Translations under genes and position numbers: made by a program
Part shown: piece by piece, positions 40,351-51,274 of the stretch
How the letters are laid out: each line of letters begins with the position of its first letter
Position numbering within the stretch: the stretch's first letter is position 1
From: Symbiodinium natans
Lineage: Eukaryota; Sar; Dinophyceae; Suessiales; Symbiodiniaceae
Assembly (NCBI GenBank): GCA_905221605.1
Contig: CAJNDS010002679.1
Location: forward strand, 544,501-608,500
Direction: 5' to 3'
DNA: 64,000 nt
Notes under the pieces: model-generated
The model's input: the letters and a program-made list of their open reading frames with translations, nothing else
Databases searched by the model: none
What the model was told of the DNA's origin: nothing

Positions 40351-41024
40351 AACTAAACGAGGAAGGTAGGAACTTTGATTCTGCACTGCTTGGAGGCCTT
40401 TGAGACGTGTTTGGGTCGGCCACGCATATACGTGTAGTAACGTGGTGCATATGGAGCCTCAGCTGCGGCCGGCCGTTCTGAATGCGTACGACGTGTAAGG
40501 TTTAGGGTTTAGGGATGTGTGCATGTGGCAGTTGAAGTTGAAGGCATGGAGTGGGGCTTCGGGAAGTCCCTCAGTAGCTGAGTAGGTGAGCTTTAGCCTT
40601 CTGGGCGCCGGGGACATGCTTGCACAGGTCGCGCTTCAGACTTTTGGGGTATAGGGTTTAGGGTTTAGGGTTTAGGGATAAATCCAGGTTGAAAGGTTAA
40701 GATTTTTTTTGGCCCAGGGTACTCAGCAACTAGGGACCACTAGAAAGCGTCCTGACATCCTTGGCCTGCCATTTTGCCGGGACCCGAATGGTTTAGGGTT
40801 TAGGGTTTGAGGTTTAGGGTTTAGGGTTTGGGGTTTAGGGTTTAGGGTTTAGGGTCTCGGCCACACAAGTTGTCAACAACGCCAGCAATCTGCTGCAAAA
40901 TATAGGGGTTTCCGACATTAGGGGTACCTTATTGGGTTTTTATTACAAGAGAATCTAGTATCAGGAGGTCTATTTCAGGAGTCCCTTATTTTCGTAAACC
41001 CGCATATGGCGGATGAGTATTCAG

Positions 41025-41107
41025 GGAGATCATACCACGGCCTGGAGAGCAATTGCTGCCACTGCGCTGAGGACTTCTGGGAGTACCTGGGTGTCTCCAA
41101 GATGTCG
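41025..41107 (+). CDS. PPPDE (DeSI-type) peptidase-like exon
   Basis: An exon-like island bounded by a TCAG| acceptor and TCG|GGTTTAGGG reads SYHGLESNCCHCAEDFWEYL then GVSKM. The NCxHCxEDFWExLGV pattern matches the region around the catalytic cysteine of PPPDE/DeSI papain-like peptidases (usually NCNHF), a family common in dinoflagellates. Only this exon is identifiable; catalytic His and other exons were not found. Moderate confidence by motif alone. Confidence 0.45.
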
Positions 41108-41251
41108 GGTTTAGGGTTGAGGGTTTATAGGTTTTAGGATAGGGTTTAGGATATAATAAGTGTCGAGTTCGTAACTGTTTTGGATACCGTAGACCCCCTT
41201 TTCCCCCTAGATAGGGACTGGACTCACCGATCTGCCCGCATCGGAGTCTGG

Positions 41252-41316
41252 GCGCAGGATTCCGCGGACAGTTACTTTAACAAAGGAACTAAGTAACTGT
41301 CCGCGCAATCCTGCAC
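41252..41316. repeat. 26-bp-arm inverted repeat
   Basis: GCGCAGGATTCCGCGGACAG and TTACTT pair with AAGTAACTGTCCGCGCAATC and CTGCAC around a 13-nt loop. The arms differ at two positions. It may be a hairpin MITE or the end structure of a larger element. Confidence 0.6.
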
Positions 41317-42445
41317 AAAGCCCCCTGCTCAAAACTTACGGACAGCCTGGCGGAGACTTGCCCTCCATCAACGAGCCCAAGAAGTCGAGCCCGCCTCGGA
41401 AGTTTAGGGTTTAGGGTTTAGGGTTTAGGGTTTAGGGTTTAGGGTTTAGGGTTTAGGGTTTAGGGTTTAGGGTTTAGGGTTTAGGTTTAGGGTTTAGGGT
41501 TTAGGGTATGAAAGTGGCCCCGCTGTGAAGCTCTGAGAGGCTACGACAGGAATTCAGGGTGAGCTACACATGCCACCCGTGATCTGCATGCACTCCACAA
41601 GCTCTGTGTACGCAAGCCCCCCGAAACCCTAAACCCGAAGCCCTAAACCCTAAACCCTAAACCCATCAGCCGTAGAAGCCCCTTAAGATCGCGCGAGGAC
41701 GAACCCTAAACCCTAAACCCGAAACCCGAAACCCTAAACCCTAAACCCTAACCCTAAACCCTAAACCCAAAAATCTAGAAGCCCTGAGATCACGAGGACT
41801 ATCCCTGCGGCCGTTGTCACTTCCGTCTTCTCTGGGCAGAGCTGCCCCACTCGGCTGAGTCGCTTGGCGCTTGCTTCGGGGGGTTTAGGGTTTAGGGTTT
41901 CGGGTTTAGGGTTTAGGGTTAGGGTTTAGGGTTCAGCGCTTAGGGCTTAAAGAACCTAAACCCGGCTTAGGTTTTAGGGGAGCCCTAACCCCCAAGGAGC
42001 CCACCGCCACCTTCGCGGCACAACCAGACGGGCGCGCGCGCGCGGAGCCGCTCCATGCCAGCTCTGGCCAGGCCAAGGAGCGTTTTCTTTGTTTTTTTTT
42101 TTTTGTCTTGTTGAGGTCGTTGGAAGTTTCCCTAAGCCCTAAACCCTAAACCCTAAGCCCTAAACCCTAAACCCTAAACCGCCCCAGCACGTGCCAAAGC
42201 AGCCCACGGCCTCGAACTCTAACGCCCAAGCTTCATCGCGCTGGCTCGAACCCCAGGTCGACCCTCTGAAAACCCTAAACCCTAAACCCTAAACCCTGAT
42301 GTTGCATCTGGGGGACCCTCTGAAAACAGGGGTCGGAATATTTATCTAACAATATTCCCCTTACAATAGGTTGTTCGTAATTCGACTATAATCACCCCCA
42401 AGCCCTTTTCGAATTATTCAGGTCCCTATATTGCACAAGCTCTTG

Positions 42446-42564
42446 GTAGCCCGGTGGTACCCTTATCCCTTGCACCCATTTTTTGGGGTTCTGGGTTCCC
42501 TGATAAAGGAACCCAACCCAACAAAAGTGGTGCCCTTATTGTGATCTGGTTGCTGGGCTACCAG
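42446..42564 (+). mobile_element. Introner element A (119 bp, GT-AG)
   Basis: It starts GTAGCCCGGTGGTACCCTTA and ends TGGTTGCTGGGCTACCAG, with GGTAGCCC/GGGCTACC terminal inverted repeats. The interior TTTTTTGGGG, TTCTGGGTTCCC and GTGCCCTTATT blocks are shared with copies at 58.3, 59.1, 59.4 and 60.9 kb. It opens with GT and closes with AG. It separates two short plus-strand open stretches (before: TCCCTATATTGCACAAGCTC; after: GAGTTACTACTAGGGCG). This is intron-generating transposon behaviour as known for dinoflagellate introners. Confidence 0.65.
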
Positions 42565-43879
42565 GAGTTACTACTAGGGCGATCTCGGTCGGCCCTTGGC
42601 ACATGTTACACCTTTCGATGTTCTTCAGGTTCAGAGGCCAACAAGATGATTTGTTGTACCCTACACCCTAAATCCTGACCCCTAAACCCGAAACCCCAAA
42701 CTCCTAAACTCCAAACCCTAAACCCTACACCCTTAACCCCAAACCTGCAAATAGCCCAGCAAACGGCAGAGGAGCAGCACCGTCATAGAGCCCGACCTGA
42801 ATTGTGCTCCACGGTTGTGGCTGGAGGCTGGACTGAGGTTCCTACCCAGTAAACTTCACAGGGCCTTCAGGGAGTTACCCCTAAACCCTAAACCCTAAAC
42901 CCTAAACCCTAAACCCTAAACCCTAAACCCTAAACCGTGGTTTGGGCAGCTCGGTAGGCACTGGGGATATGTCATTTTCCCTTACTGGGTTCAAGAGGAT
43001 CACATTTAGGAATATTTCTCAGAGGTTTGAAGCGAGTCAGGGAGTCAGGATTCGGGTCTAGTGTCTACACCTCAATGGCCCACGTTTTTGTTGAGGGCTT
43101 AGAACCCTAACCCCCCCCCCCCCCCGTTCACATGTATTTTGTTGCTTTTGGGTTTAGGTCTTAGGGCCCTCTCAGCGGCCACTCTACCAGAGTAAGCTCC
43201 TTGTATAGATCTGGGTATGAAAGAAGGCCCGGATTCTCAGTTCCAACCCCTAGTTCTGAAATCCCGGCAGGTGGCAAATCTCAGTCCCCGAAGCCCAATG
43301 CCTATCACCCCCTTAGCACTGGGCCCCTGGTTTAGGGTTTAGGGTTTAGGGTTTAGGGTTTAGGGTTGAACCCTCATACTCTTAAGCCTTCGACCTTCAA
43401 GGCCTACGCCACGAAGCCCTCAAACCCCTCAACCCCTCAAAATCCGCAACGTTCTCAAGCCGGAGCCTCAACCATAGACCCTAAACCTTAAACCCTAAAC
43501 CCTAAACCCTAAACCCTAAACCCTAAACCCTAAACCCTACACCTCTCTACCTCTCATTGGCGGTTACGTCCCCTTAGAGCCCCGCCAAGCGGAGCTTATC
43601 CTATGCCCTAACTACCCTCTAAGCCCAATAACCCCTAAACATTAAGCGCTAGAACCCTCAACCCTCAACCCTAAACCCTAAACCCTAAACCCCCTGAACC
43701 GTGAGCCCGATACCCAACAAGTAGCCAGCCGTGGGCTGCTCATGCACAGGGCCTCCATGGTGACTTCGAGGCCGCATTTAGGGTTTAGGGTTTGGGGTTT
43801 ATAGAAATTGTATAGGGTTTGTGTCCGGAGTTTTGCCGGGTTTTGTTTTTTAAAACTATAGAATTTGTCTAGGGTGCGA

Positions 43880-44165
43880 GGGCTGGGGGAGGGCTGGAGG
43901 GGCTGGAGGGGCTGGAGAGGCTGGAGGGGGCTGGAGGGGCTGGAGGGGCTGGAGGGGCTGGAAGGGCTGGAGGGGCTGCGGGGCTGGAGGGCCTGGAGGG
44001 GCCGGAGGGCTGGAGGGGCTGGAGGGGCGCGGAGGGGCTGGAGGGGCTGGAGGTGGAGGGGCTGGAGGTGGAGGGGCTGGAGGTGGAGGGGCTGGAGGGA
44101 GGGGCTGGGGGGGGGTGGGGGGGCTGGGGAGGGCGAGTGGGCTGAGGGGGGCTGGCTGAAGGGTT
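43880..44165 (+). repeat. GGCTGGAGG minisatellite
   Basis: About 25 units of GGCTGGAGG with GGTGGAGG and longer G-run variants toward the 3' end. Open frames through it (Gly/Trp/Arg) are compositional. Strong G-quadruplex potential. Confidence 0.85.
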
Positions 44166-44655
44166 TGGCTAATATTTTTGCACTGTGAAGGATGAAGGAT
44201 TATTGCACGAGCTGCTCGTAATGAAACACCTACAATTTCTATTTATCCTGGCCTTGAGGGTTTAGGGTTTGGGGTTTAGGGTTTCGGGTTTAGAGGTTGG
44301 GGTTTTGGGTTTTAGGTTTAGGGTCTAGGGTTTAGCTCAGGGATCCAGAGGGGGATTGAGGCCTAAACCCTAAACCCGGGTTTAGTTTTAGGGCTTGTGG
44401 GCCGGAGGGTTTTGGGAGGGTTCGGTGGGCTTCGCGTCGTTCTCGGCACTCTCTGGGCGTCGCATTTCGGGAAGTTGGACGTCCCCTAAACCCTGAACCC
44501 TAAACCCTAAACCCTACCCCTAAACCCTAAACCCTAAACCTAAACCACCAACCCTCAACCCTCAACCCTAAACCCTAAGCTCTAGGCCCTAGGCCCTAAA
44601 CCCTAAACCCTAAACCCTAAACCCAACCCTGAGCCTCAGCCCTAAACCCTCATAG

Positions 44656-44766
44656 GCAGATGTCCCTCACTGCTGATGCACTCGACGTTGCTGGCAGCTT
44701 GATTCCCGACATGCCTCACCACCTCGTTGTCGAGAGCGACAACTGCCCAGGGGAGTGGAAGAACCA
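44656..44766 (+). CDS. DUF7869-like protein, exon A
   Basis: Following CATAG|G after a CCCTAAA array, the plus strand reads SLIPDMPHHLVVESDNCPGE then WKNQ. The LxVxxDN...KN pattern is the start of the DUF7869-type domain, an RNase H-like module often found in transposon-related proteins of protists and oomycetes. The exon stops at a G|TAGGGTTTAGGG donor, and the frame continues in exon B after a 62-bp telomeric intron. The family call rests on motif memory, not a search. Confidence 0.55.
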
Positions 44767-44828
44767 GTAGGGTTTAGGGTTTAGGGTTTAGGGTTTAGAA
44801 GTTTAGGGTTTGGGGTTTAGGGTTGAAG
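44767..44828 (+). other. Telomeric-repeat intron (62 bp)
   Basis: It consists of GTAGGGTTTAGGG and further TTTAGGG/TTTGGGG units, ending GGTTGAAG. Removing it joins exons A and B in one frame and restores the spacing expected between KNQ and VGHTH in this domain. The boundary is ambiguous by one G. This is the clearest case in the window of a telomeric array used as an intron. Confidence 0.6.
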
Positions 44829-44970
44829 TTTTCTGCTATGATGGTCGCCAAGCAGAAGTCCGCCAGCGTGACCCACTGCTTCGGCGCGGTGGGCCACACC
44901 CACAGTCGCTTCGACCAGCGCTTCAGCGTGATCTTCGCATGGATGAGGCACAAGAAGTGCTCTGTGTGGG
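44829..44970 (+). CDS. DUF7869-like protein, exon B
   Basis: Starting after GGTTGAAG, the plus strand reads FSAMMVAKQKSASVTHCF, then GAVGHTHSRFDQRFSVIFAW, then MRHKKCSVW. VGHTHxxxDQRFSxI is the signature of the DUF7869-type domain. Together with exon A it covers the DN...KN...VGHTH core. A GTCTTAG donor lies at 44971 before a CCCTAAA array; the next exon was not identified. Confidence 0.6.
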
Positions 44971-45267
44971 GTCTTAGACTCCCTAAACCCTAAACCCTAA
45001 ACCCTAAACCCTAAACCCTAAACCCTAAACCCCCTTAGACCCATGGGGTTAGTTGCTTCGTAGGCCTCTCTCTCACACGCTGCCCTCAGCAGCAGGCATA
45101 GGTCGGTACATCCTAGACTCCAAACGCCCGATTGGAGCTTTGTAGGCTTGTAGGCTCGTAGGGCTTAGAACCCTCAAGCCCGGACCTCAAATCCCTCACC
45201 CCAAACCCTAAACCTGCGGACCCCCCATCCAGCCCCACCCACCCACCCACACACAACACACCCACAG

Positions 45268-45415
45268 AGAGAGAGAGAGAGAGAGTGAGAGAGAGAGAGA
45301 GCGAGAGACGGAGACGCAGAGAAACAGAGACACAGAGACACAGAGACACAGAGACGCAGAGACGCAGAGACACAGAGACGCAGAGACACAGAGACACAGA
45401 GACACAGAGACAGAC
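45268..45415 (+). repeat. GA / CAGAGACG compound microsatellite
   Basis: A (GA)n stretch passes into CAGAGACA/CAGAGACG 8-mers. Frames through it give ETQRH-type or LCVSVS-type repeats and are artefacts. Confidence 0.85.
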
Positions 45416-45928
45416 AAAGCCCTCGGTAGCGGATGGTCAGTATTGCCAGAGGCTCACGTCTGGCTAGGGCAGACCTACGGTTTAGGATTCAGGGTTTAGG
45501 GTTTAGGGTTTAGGGTTTTCAGATTGCAGTGTCGCCAAAACGGCGCCCAGTAGTCTTCGTCAACCCCCATCTCGGGAAACCAAGCCCTCAAGGCCCTCAA
45601 GCCTGTGCAGGTAGCTAGATCCTTCTGGTCGTAAAGCCTTCTGAAACCCTAAACCTTAAGCCGTGACCCTACACTCTGCCCCAAGCCCTAAGCCCTAAGC
45701 CCTAAGCCCTAAACCCTAAACCCTAAACCCTAAACCCTAAACCCTAAACCCTAAACCCTAAACCCTAAACCCAAAGGCTGTGCAGAATGGCCTCGGCCGC
45801 AATTGGTTGGCCCCAGCCGGGGTCTGAAATGGGCCGTTTCCTCTCTCCAAGGTACACATAGGGGGGTTTAGGGTTTAGGGTTTAGGGTTGAGGGTTTAGG
45901 GTCTAGGGTCTAGGGTTTAGGGTTTAGG

Positions 45929-46056
45929 TGTTCCCCCTTGTACTGATAGTGCGGATTATCGTACCCCTTGTTATAACCATAGGGACAAAAATGGGGGGGG
46001 GGGGGGGTACTATAGACTATAGTCCCTATTTAGGACTGTTAGTATAAGGGGGAACA
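45929..46056. mobile_element. Hairpin MITE, copy 2 (with G14 centre)
   Basis: The left end TGTTCCCCCTTGTACTGATAGT is complementary to the right end ACTGTTAGTATAAGGGGGAACA. The interior shares ACTATAG/TAGTCCCTATT with the element at 33421-33520, plus a 14-G run. It lies immediately after a TTTAGGG array. Confidence 0.7.
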
Positions 46057-46079
46057 TTCCAAGTTAGTTCTCCGAATTA

Positions 46080-46160
46080 TGGTCCCTTTTTGGGTACTCT
46101 CAATAAGAGGGGGCCGCCTCGTAATATGGACTCGTAATGTGGACGAACAAACGGGACCAT
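46080..46160. mobile_element. Short inverted-repeat element (GGTCCCTTT family), copy 2
   Basis: ATGGTCCC and GGGACCAT ends enclose GGGTACTCTCAATAAGAGGG and GGGCCGCCTCGTAAT. The core matches the element at 32538-32608. It sits right next to hairpin MITE copy 2. Confidence 0.5.
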
Positions 46161-48065
46161 CTTTTAGGGACGTGACTACATGAGCTTCAAAAAATGAAGT
46201 ATCACCTTTGTTCTTGCATGTCAAGTGGAAACCTTGCCTCCCAAACCTTCAACCAAACCAGGCCACACCCAACAAGCCCTGCACGCAAAGTCCTAAACCC
46301 TAAACCCTAAACCCTAAACCCTAAACCCTAAACCCTAAACCCATGTTCCGCTTACGGTTGTAAGGGTGCGAGGCCGGGTTCACACATTCCACGCCCCTTT
46401 TTCAGAGGTTTGGGCCCCCCCCCAAGCTCCAAACATCTCCAGACTCTCAAATTCTAATCGTAGATTGGATAAACCCTAAACCCTAAACCCTAAACCCTTT
46501 AAGCCCACAGAGGGGCCACCCGTCACATAGGTCTAAGGAGTGTAGGGTTGAGGGGCTCAATTTCTTTAGGGCATATCGGACTTGGCGTGTGAGAGCGGTT
46601 AGGGTTTAGGGTTCAGGGTTTAGGATGTAGGTTTTGGGGTTTAGGGTTTAGGCTTGGAGCTTCGGACTTGGAAGTTTAGGGGTGAACATTTAGGGTTTAG
46701 GATGTTAGGCTAAGATGCTTGGGCTCCTTTATTGTATGGTTTAGGGCGCGCGTGTTAAACCGTAAGCCCTATAAACCCTATACGTAAACCCTCCACCGCG
46801 ATCATGCGAAGGTCCTCCGCCACGCAGTGCTCAAGTCCTGCCAGATGCAGGCTCTCGCGCCAGGGTTTAGGGTTTAGGGTTTAGGGTTTAGGGTTTGGGG
46901 TTTAGGGTTTAGGGTTTAGGGTTTAGGGATCCCGTTCTTCAAGACTTCGAGTCCTCCTGGGGTTTCGAGTTTGGGGTTTAGGTTTGGTATATGTGGGAGA
47001 CTTCAGGAATCTCAGGGGACTCGGAGTTTTGGGGTTGAGGGGTGAGAGTTTACGACTTCAAAGCCCTATGCTACCCTGAGCCGAACTCATGTTACACTCC
47101 GGCGTATCTCTGGATACGTGGACGCTGGCCTTGCTTGATTCAGCATTCAGAGTGCAAGGGGCTCATGCGGGTTTAGGGTTTAGGGTTTATACGGGTTTAG
47201 GGTTTAGATTGAGGGGTGCGTGTGGGCTGTTGTGTTTGCTTCTTAGCTTGTAGAAGGCATGGAGCTCCGGGCTACAACCCAAATCCCTGAACCGCAAACC
47301 TTTAAGCCCTAAAATCCTAAACCCACACCCCAAGCCTTCAAACCCTTGACCCCGAACCCCCAGCCTTAGCTCGAAAACCCTAAACCCTGGCCCCAAACCG
47401 TTCAACCCTAGACCTCAAACCCTTTAAACCATCAACCCCAAACCCCCCAACCCCAAAGCTTTACCTCCAAAACCCAAACCGCAAACCTTTACATCACGAG
47501 TTCCACCCGAGCCCAAACCCTAAACTTCAAGCCCTAAACCCCAAACCTTAAACCCCACCTCAAACCTTAAGACTGTAAACCCGAAACCTCGAACTCTTAA
47601 ACTTTTAAAGCCTAGACCCCAAACCCTGAACCCCAAACCCCAAACCCTAAACCCCAAACCCCAAACCCCCAAACCACAAACCCTACAAACCCTAAAGCCT
47701 AATTAAACCCCAACCCCTAAACTCTAAACCCTAAGCCCCAAACCCTTGCCAGAAACCCAGGTCAGGGATGATAAACACCCCCGGTATTGAAAAGTAAAGG
47801 GAAGCGCCCCGAAATGATCATATGTGCGTTTTGCTCGAAAAACGATAAGAGTAAAAAAGAACGATAACGTTCAGGATTATGCTCAACCTCGAGAAAACGA
47901 TAAGAGTAAACAAGAACAAATACGTAATTCAGGGATATCTTCCGGGATAGAGGTTTTCGGAGTCCCTAAACCCTAAACCCTAAACCCCAAACCCTAAACC
48001 CTAAACCCTAAATACTAAACCCTAAACCCTAATCCCTAAACCCTAGCCCTAAGCCCTAAACCCAG

Positions 48066-48162
48066 GTCTCTCTGCTCGTGGATCGTCAACTCGTGCACCT
48101 CCTCCACGCGGTGTCGGCGGACACGGGAGGCCTCGTTTGCGCCCCTTGCGCCTGCAGAAAAG
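48066..48162 (+). CDS. Exon-like island with AG|G acceptor and AG|GTTTTAG donor
   Basis: Plus-strand frame SLLVDRQLVHLLHAVSADTG then GLVCAPCACRK fills the island between a CCCTAAA array and a TTTAGGG array. The donor GTTTTAGGGTTTAGGG begins the next array. Protein-like; family not recognised. Confidence 0.45.
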
Positions 48163-48345
48163 GTTTTAGGGTTTAGGGTTTTTAGGGTTTTAGGGTTTTA
48201 GGGTTGAGGGTTTTAGGGTTTAGGGTTTCGGGTTTTTGGGTTTAAGATTAAGGGTTCTAGGTTTAGGGTTTTAGGGTTTAGGGTTTAGGGTTTAGGGTTT
48301 AGGGTTTAGGGTTTAGGGTTTAGGGTTTAGGGTTTAGGGTTAGGG
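48163..48345 (+). repeat. TTTAGGG/TTTTAGGG array starting at a splice donor
   Basis: The first half contains TTTTAGGG and degenerate units, the second about 12 perfect TTTAGGG units. Its first bases GTTTTAGGG directly follow the coding-like island 48066-48162. Confidence 0.8.
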
Positions 48346-49270
48346 CTTCTGAGGTTGTTGGGCTTGGAGTGCGGGGCCCAGGAATGCACTGAGCGGCTGA
48401 TCCTTCGGCCCAGCAACGGCGTTGTGGAGGCGCTAGGGAGGGCCTTGGGGTTTACAGAGGATATAGGGTTTATCAAACCCTAAACCCTAAACCCTAAACC
48501 CTAAACCCTAAACCCTAAACCCTAAACCCTAAACCCTAAACCCTAAACCCTAAACCCTAAACCCTAGCCCTAAAGCCTAAACCCTGTATGGTTCATAGGG
48601 CTTATGGGGATGCACTGGGTTGATATATCGGGTGTAGCGAGGTTGCCCGCAGAACCTGTAAGGACTCTGGGGCCTAGGTTTATAGGGTTTATGAGGTTCA
48701 GGGATGATAGGGTTATCGGGGCTATGGGGTCATAGGGTTTAGGGTTTATCGGGTTATGAGATTCGGGGTTTATAAGGCCCAAGAATGTTTCAAGAATGTT
48801 CGGGGGCGAAACGGCAGGGCTGTTTAAACAGTTTAGAGCACTTTGGGCTGGCTGCTGTTCCTGCTTTGCATAGTCAGCTTATAGGGTTTGGCATGTTTAG
48901 GGCTTAGGGTTTAGGGTTTAGGGTTAAGGGTTCTAAACCTTAAACCCTAAAACCCCAACTTGGGCCCGCGTGGGAGTTCGGCTTCAACTTCTAGATTCGA
49001 GGTGCTGTGTCATGCCGAAGCCTATGTAGGTGCTAAGCATTCTTCCCTTACAGGCTTATCGATCACCAACAGTGCACCCTAAACCCGAAACCCGAAACCC
49101 TAAACCCAACATGCCCATCCTAGTTGGATCGGCCACCCCTTGCGTTGGGGATGAAAGCGGTTGTCAGGAGGCCCCCGAGGATTTGGGATTGCCCTAAACC
49201 CTAAACCCCAACCCTAAACCCTAAACCTTAACCCTGAACCCTAAACCCTATAACCCTAAACCCTAAACTC

Positions 49271-49335
49271 TCTGAAGGCCTCAGACTACCTCTCAAGCCG
49301 GCACGACTGGGTGCAGCTTCAGACGGAGGCCTATG
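49271..49335 (+). CDS. Exon-like island ending TATG|GTGTGGGG
   Basis: Plus-strand frame KASDYLSSRHDWVQLQTEAY, with the donor GTGTGGGGTTTAGGG opening the following array. Preceded by a CCCTAAA array. Family not recognised. Confidence 0.4.
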
Positions 49336-49984
49336 GTGTGGGGTTTAGGGTTTAGGGTTTCGGGTTGAGGGTTTAGGGCTTAGGGTTTAGGGTTTAGGGT
49401 TTGGGGTTTAGGGTTTAGGGAATGAAGGAATTAGGCCAAAGTAGTCCCCTGTTTATACTCTTTATAAGGGATGATGTAGGGTATCTCATTCTCTCAATCT
49501 CTACTCGGAGCCAGTAAGTCAAGCCAAAGCTCCCAAACACCGATGAGGCTCATTGCCTGGTCCCACCGCTCAATGTTTAGGATCTTGTGGTTTGAGAATT
49601 CCTAAAATCTGTGTGTGTGGATTTAGGGTGTAGGGTTTGGTGTTGTTTGCGCCATAAACTGTACAAACTAGTGCGAGTTCAGCAAGCTCACGGGATTTAC
49701 GGGGTAGGCTCGCGAAATGAAGCCGGAAACTTGAGGTGGCCACGAGGTCACTTCGTTATGACGAATGCTTGCGTGTGCTCTGTGCTGTTCAAACTTCTGG
49801 CGGGGCTTTGGGGGGCTGCCCCTGAAAGACTCACTGTGGCTGACTGTGGCTCGAATCCCCCATCCTCAAGAAGACCCTTGGCTGTTGGGAGGCTCGCGCT
49901 GAAAGGCCTCGTGAGGCAAAAGTTCCAAAACCAAAGCACGGTTAAACCCTAAACCCTAAACCCTAGACCCTAAACCCTTTACCG

Positions 49985-50239
49985 ACTAAACCCTAAACCC
50001 TAAACCCTAAACCCTAAACCCTAAACCCTAAACCCTAAACCCTAAACCCTAAACCCTAAACCCTAAACCCTAAACCCTAAACCCTAAACCCTAAACCCTA
50101 AACCCTAAACCCTAAACCCTAAACCCTAATACCCTAAACCCTAAACCCTAAACCCTAAACCCTAAACCCTAAACCCTAAACCCTAAACCCTAAACCCTAA
50201 ACCCTAAACCCTAAACCCTAACCCTAAACCCTAAACCCT
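49985..50239 (-). repeat. Longest CCCTAAA array (~255 bp)
   Basis: About 36 units with single variants (CCCTAATA at about 50130 and CCCTAA at 50220). A shorter array (49943-49975) precedes it after a 9-bp break. Confidence 0.9.
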
Positions 50240-51221
50240 TTTTTGAACTTCTCCCTCTTAGGGGCGGCTTGGGCTGGTTGAGGTGCAAATCTGGGCCATC
50301 TGGGTTTGATTGAGGCCGCTGCGAGGTACTAAGTGTGAATTCCGCGAGGCCTGTGAGCTTAATGTCGTTTTTTTTTGAAGCAAAGAATGTGAGGTGCGAG
50401 GTAAGAATTAGTAACTAGTATAGTTTGCAGAGCATAAAATCTGCCCTTCGCCCTTCCATGTCTGAACCCTCTTCTCCAAACTCTCGTCCTTAAGGACACG
50501 AAACCCTAAGCCCCAAACCCTAAACCAGAGACCCTAAACCCCAAGCCCTAGAATCTAAACCATCAGCCCGGCCCTAAACGCTAACCAGGGCTTATCGGCA
50601 GTTCATTGCCTTTACCTGCGGGCTCGCTACTCGTTGAAGCTTGGCGGTGTGGATGCTGTCATCCACCTTCAACCCCTTTGAATCAGGGTGGGATTAGTCG
50701 CCTGTTTGTTTTGGCGGCATGCACTTCGATGTGTAGTATGACCTTCAAACTGCCCTAAACCCTAAACCCTAAACCCTAAACCCTGAACCCCATCTCTGGA
50801 GCTGGGATGGAACTCTTCGAGTTGTAACGCAAGTGTAATCGGTCCACAAAGGCGGCCCAGGAGTTGAGGTGTTGCCGCCCTCGGCTCCCCAGCTTCACAA
50901 GCCCTAACCCCCACCAAAAACACACCCCAAACCCTGAACCCTCAACCTTAAACCCTAAACCCTAAACCCTAAACCCTAAACCCTAAACCCTAACTCTGCG
51001 CCCTTCGCGGCACCCCTAAACCCTGAACCCGCGCTCCACGCCCTTCACGCTGCACAGGTCACCGAGCCCCTGACGCGTGCCAAGTTCGTTCCGAAGACTG
51101 CGGTTTGAGACCATGATCCTGCTGACGCCATGGGTTCTCCTACTACCTCCGTCTATACTACCCGCCCTAAACCCTAAACCCTAAACCCTAAACCCTAAAC
51201 CCTAAACCCTAAACCCTAAAC

Positions 51222-51274
51222 CTGTTCCCCCCAGAATTAAGGCTATTTAGGGATAGTATAAGGGGGGAAGTCGG
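51222..51274. mobile_element. Remnant of hairpin MITE family
   Basis: TTCCCCCCAGAATTAAGG...TTTAGGGATAGTATAAGGGGGGAA keeps the outer complementary ends of the elements at 33.4 and 45.9 kb but has lost most of the arms. Confidence 0.4.

Larger units (their letters stand above)
36130..40900. repeat. Telomeric-repeat mosaic, block 4
   Basis: Arrays include CCCTAAA 36450-36520, 37078-37135, 37300-37350 and 38460-38640. TTTAGGG arrays lie at 36810-36910, 38715-38776 and 40155-40350. 38030-38220 is a degenerate mix (TTTTAGGG, GGGTTTCAGGG). The island at 37520-37980 (about 460 bp) is the longest here and shows overlapping open frames on both strands without a clear gene. Others are 60-200 bp and several read as plus-strand exons. 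Confidence 0.7.
40900..45110. repeat. Telomeric-repeat mosaic, block 5
   Basis: Arrays include TTTAGGG 41402-41510, CCCTAAA 41640-41770, TTTAGGG 41884-41940, CCCTAAA 42140-42180 and 42885-42938, TTTAGGG 43330-43366, CCCTAAA 43480-43540, mixed 44480-44650 and CCCTAAA 44990-45030. Islands carry the PPPDE-like exon, introner A, a G-rich minisatellite and the DUF7869-like exons. The stretch 43000-43300 is unique sequence in which I see nothing. Confidence 0.7.

Noticed and set aside
49840-49880. GGCTCGAATCCC resembling a tRNA T-loop
   Set aside because: No matching acceptor stem, D-arm or anticodon arm could be placed upstream.
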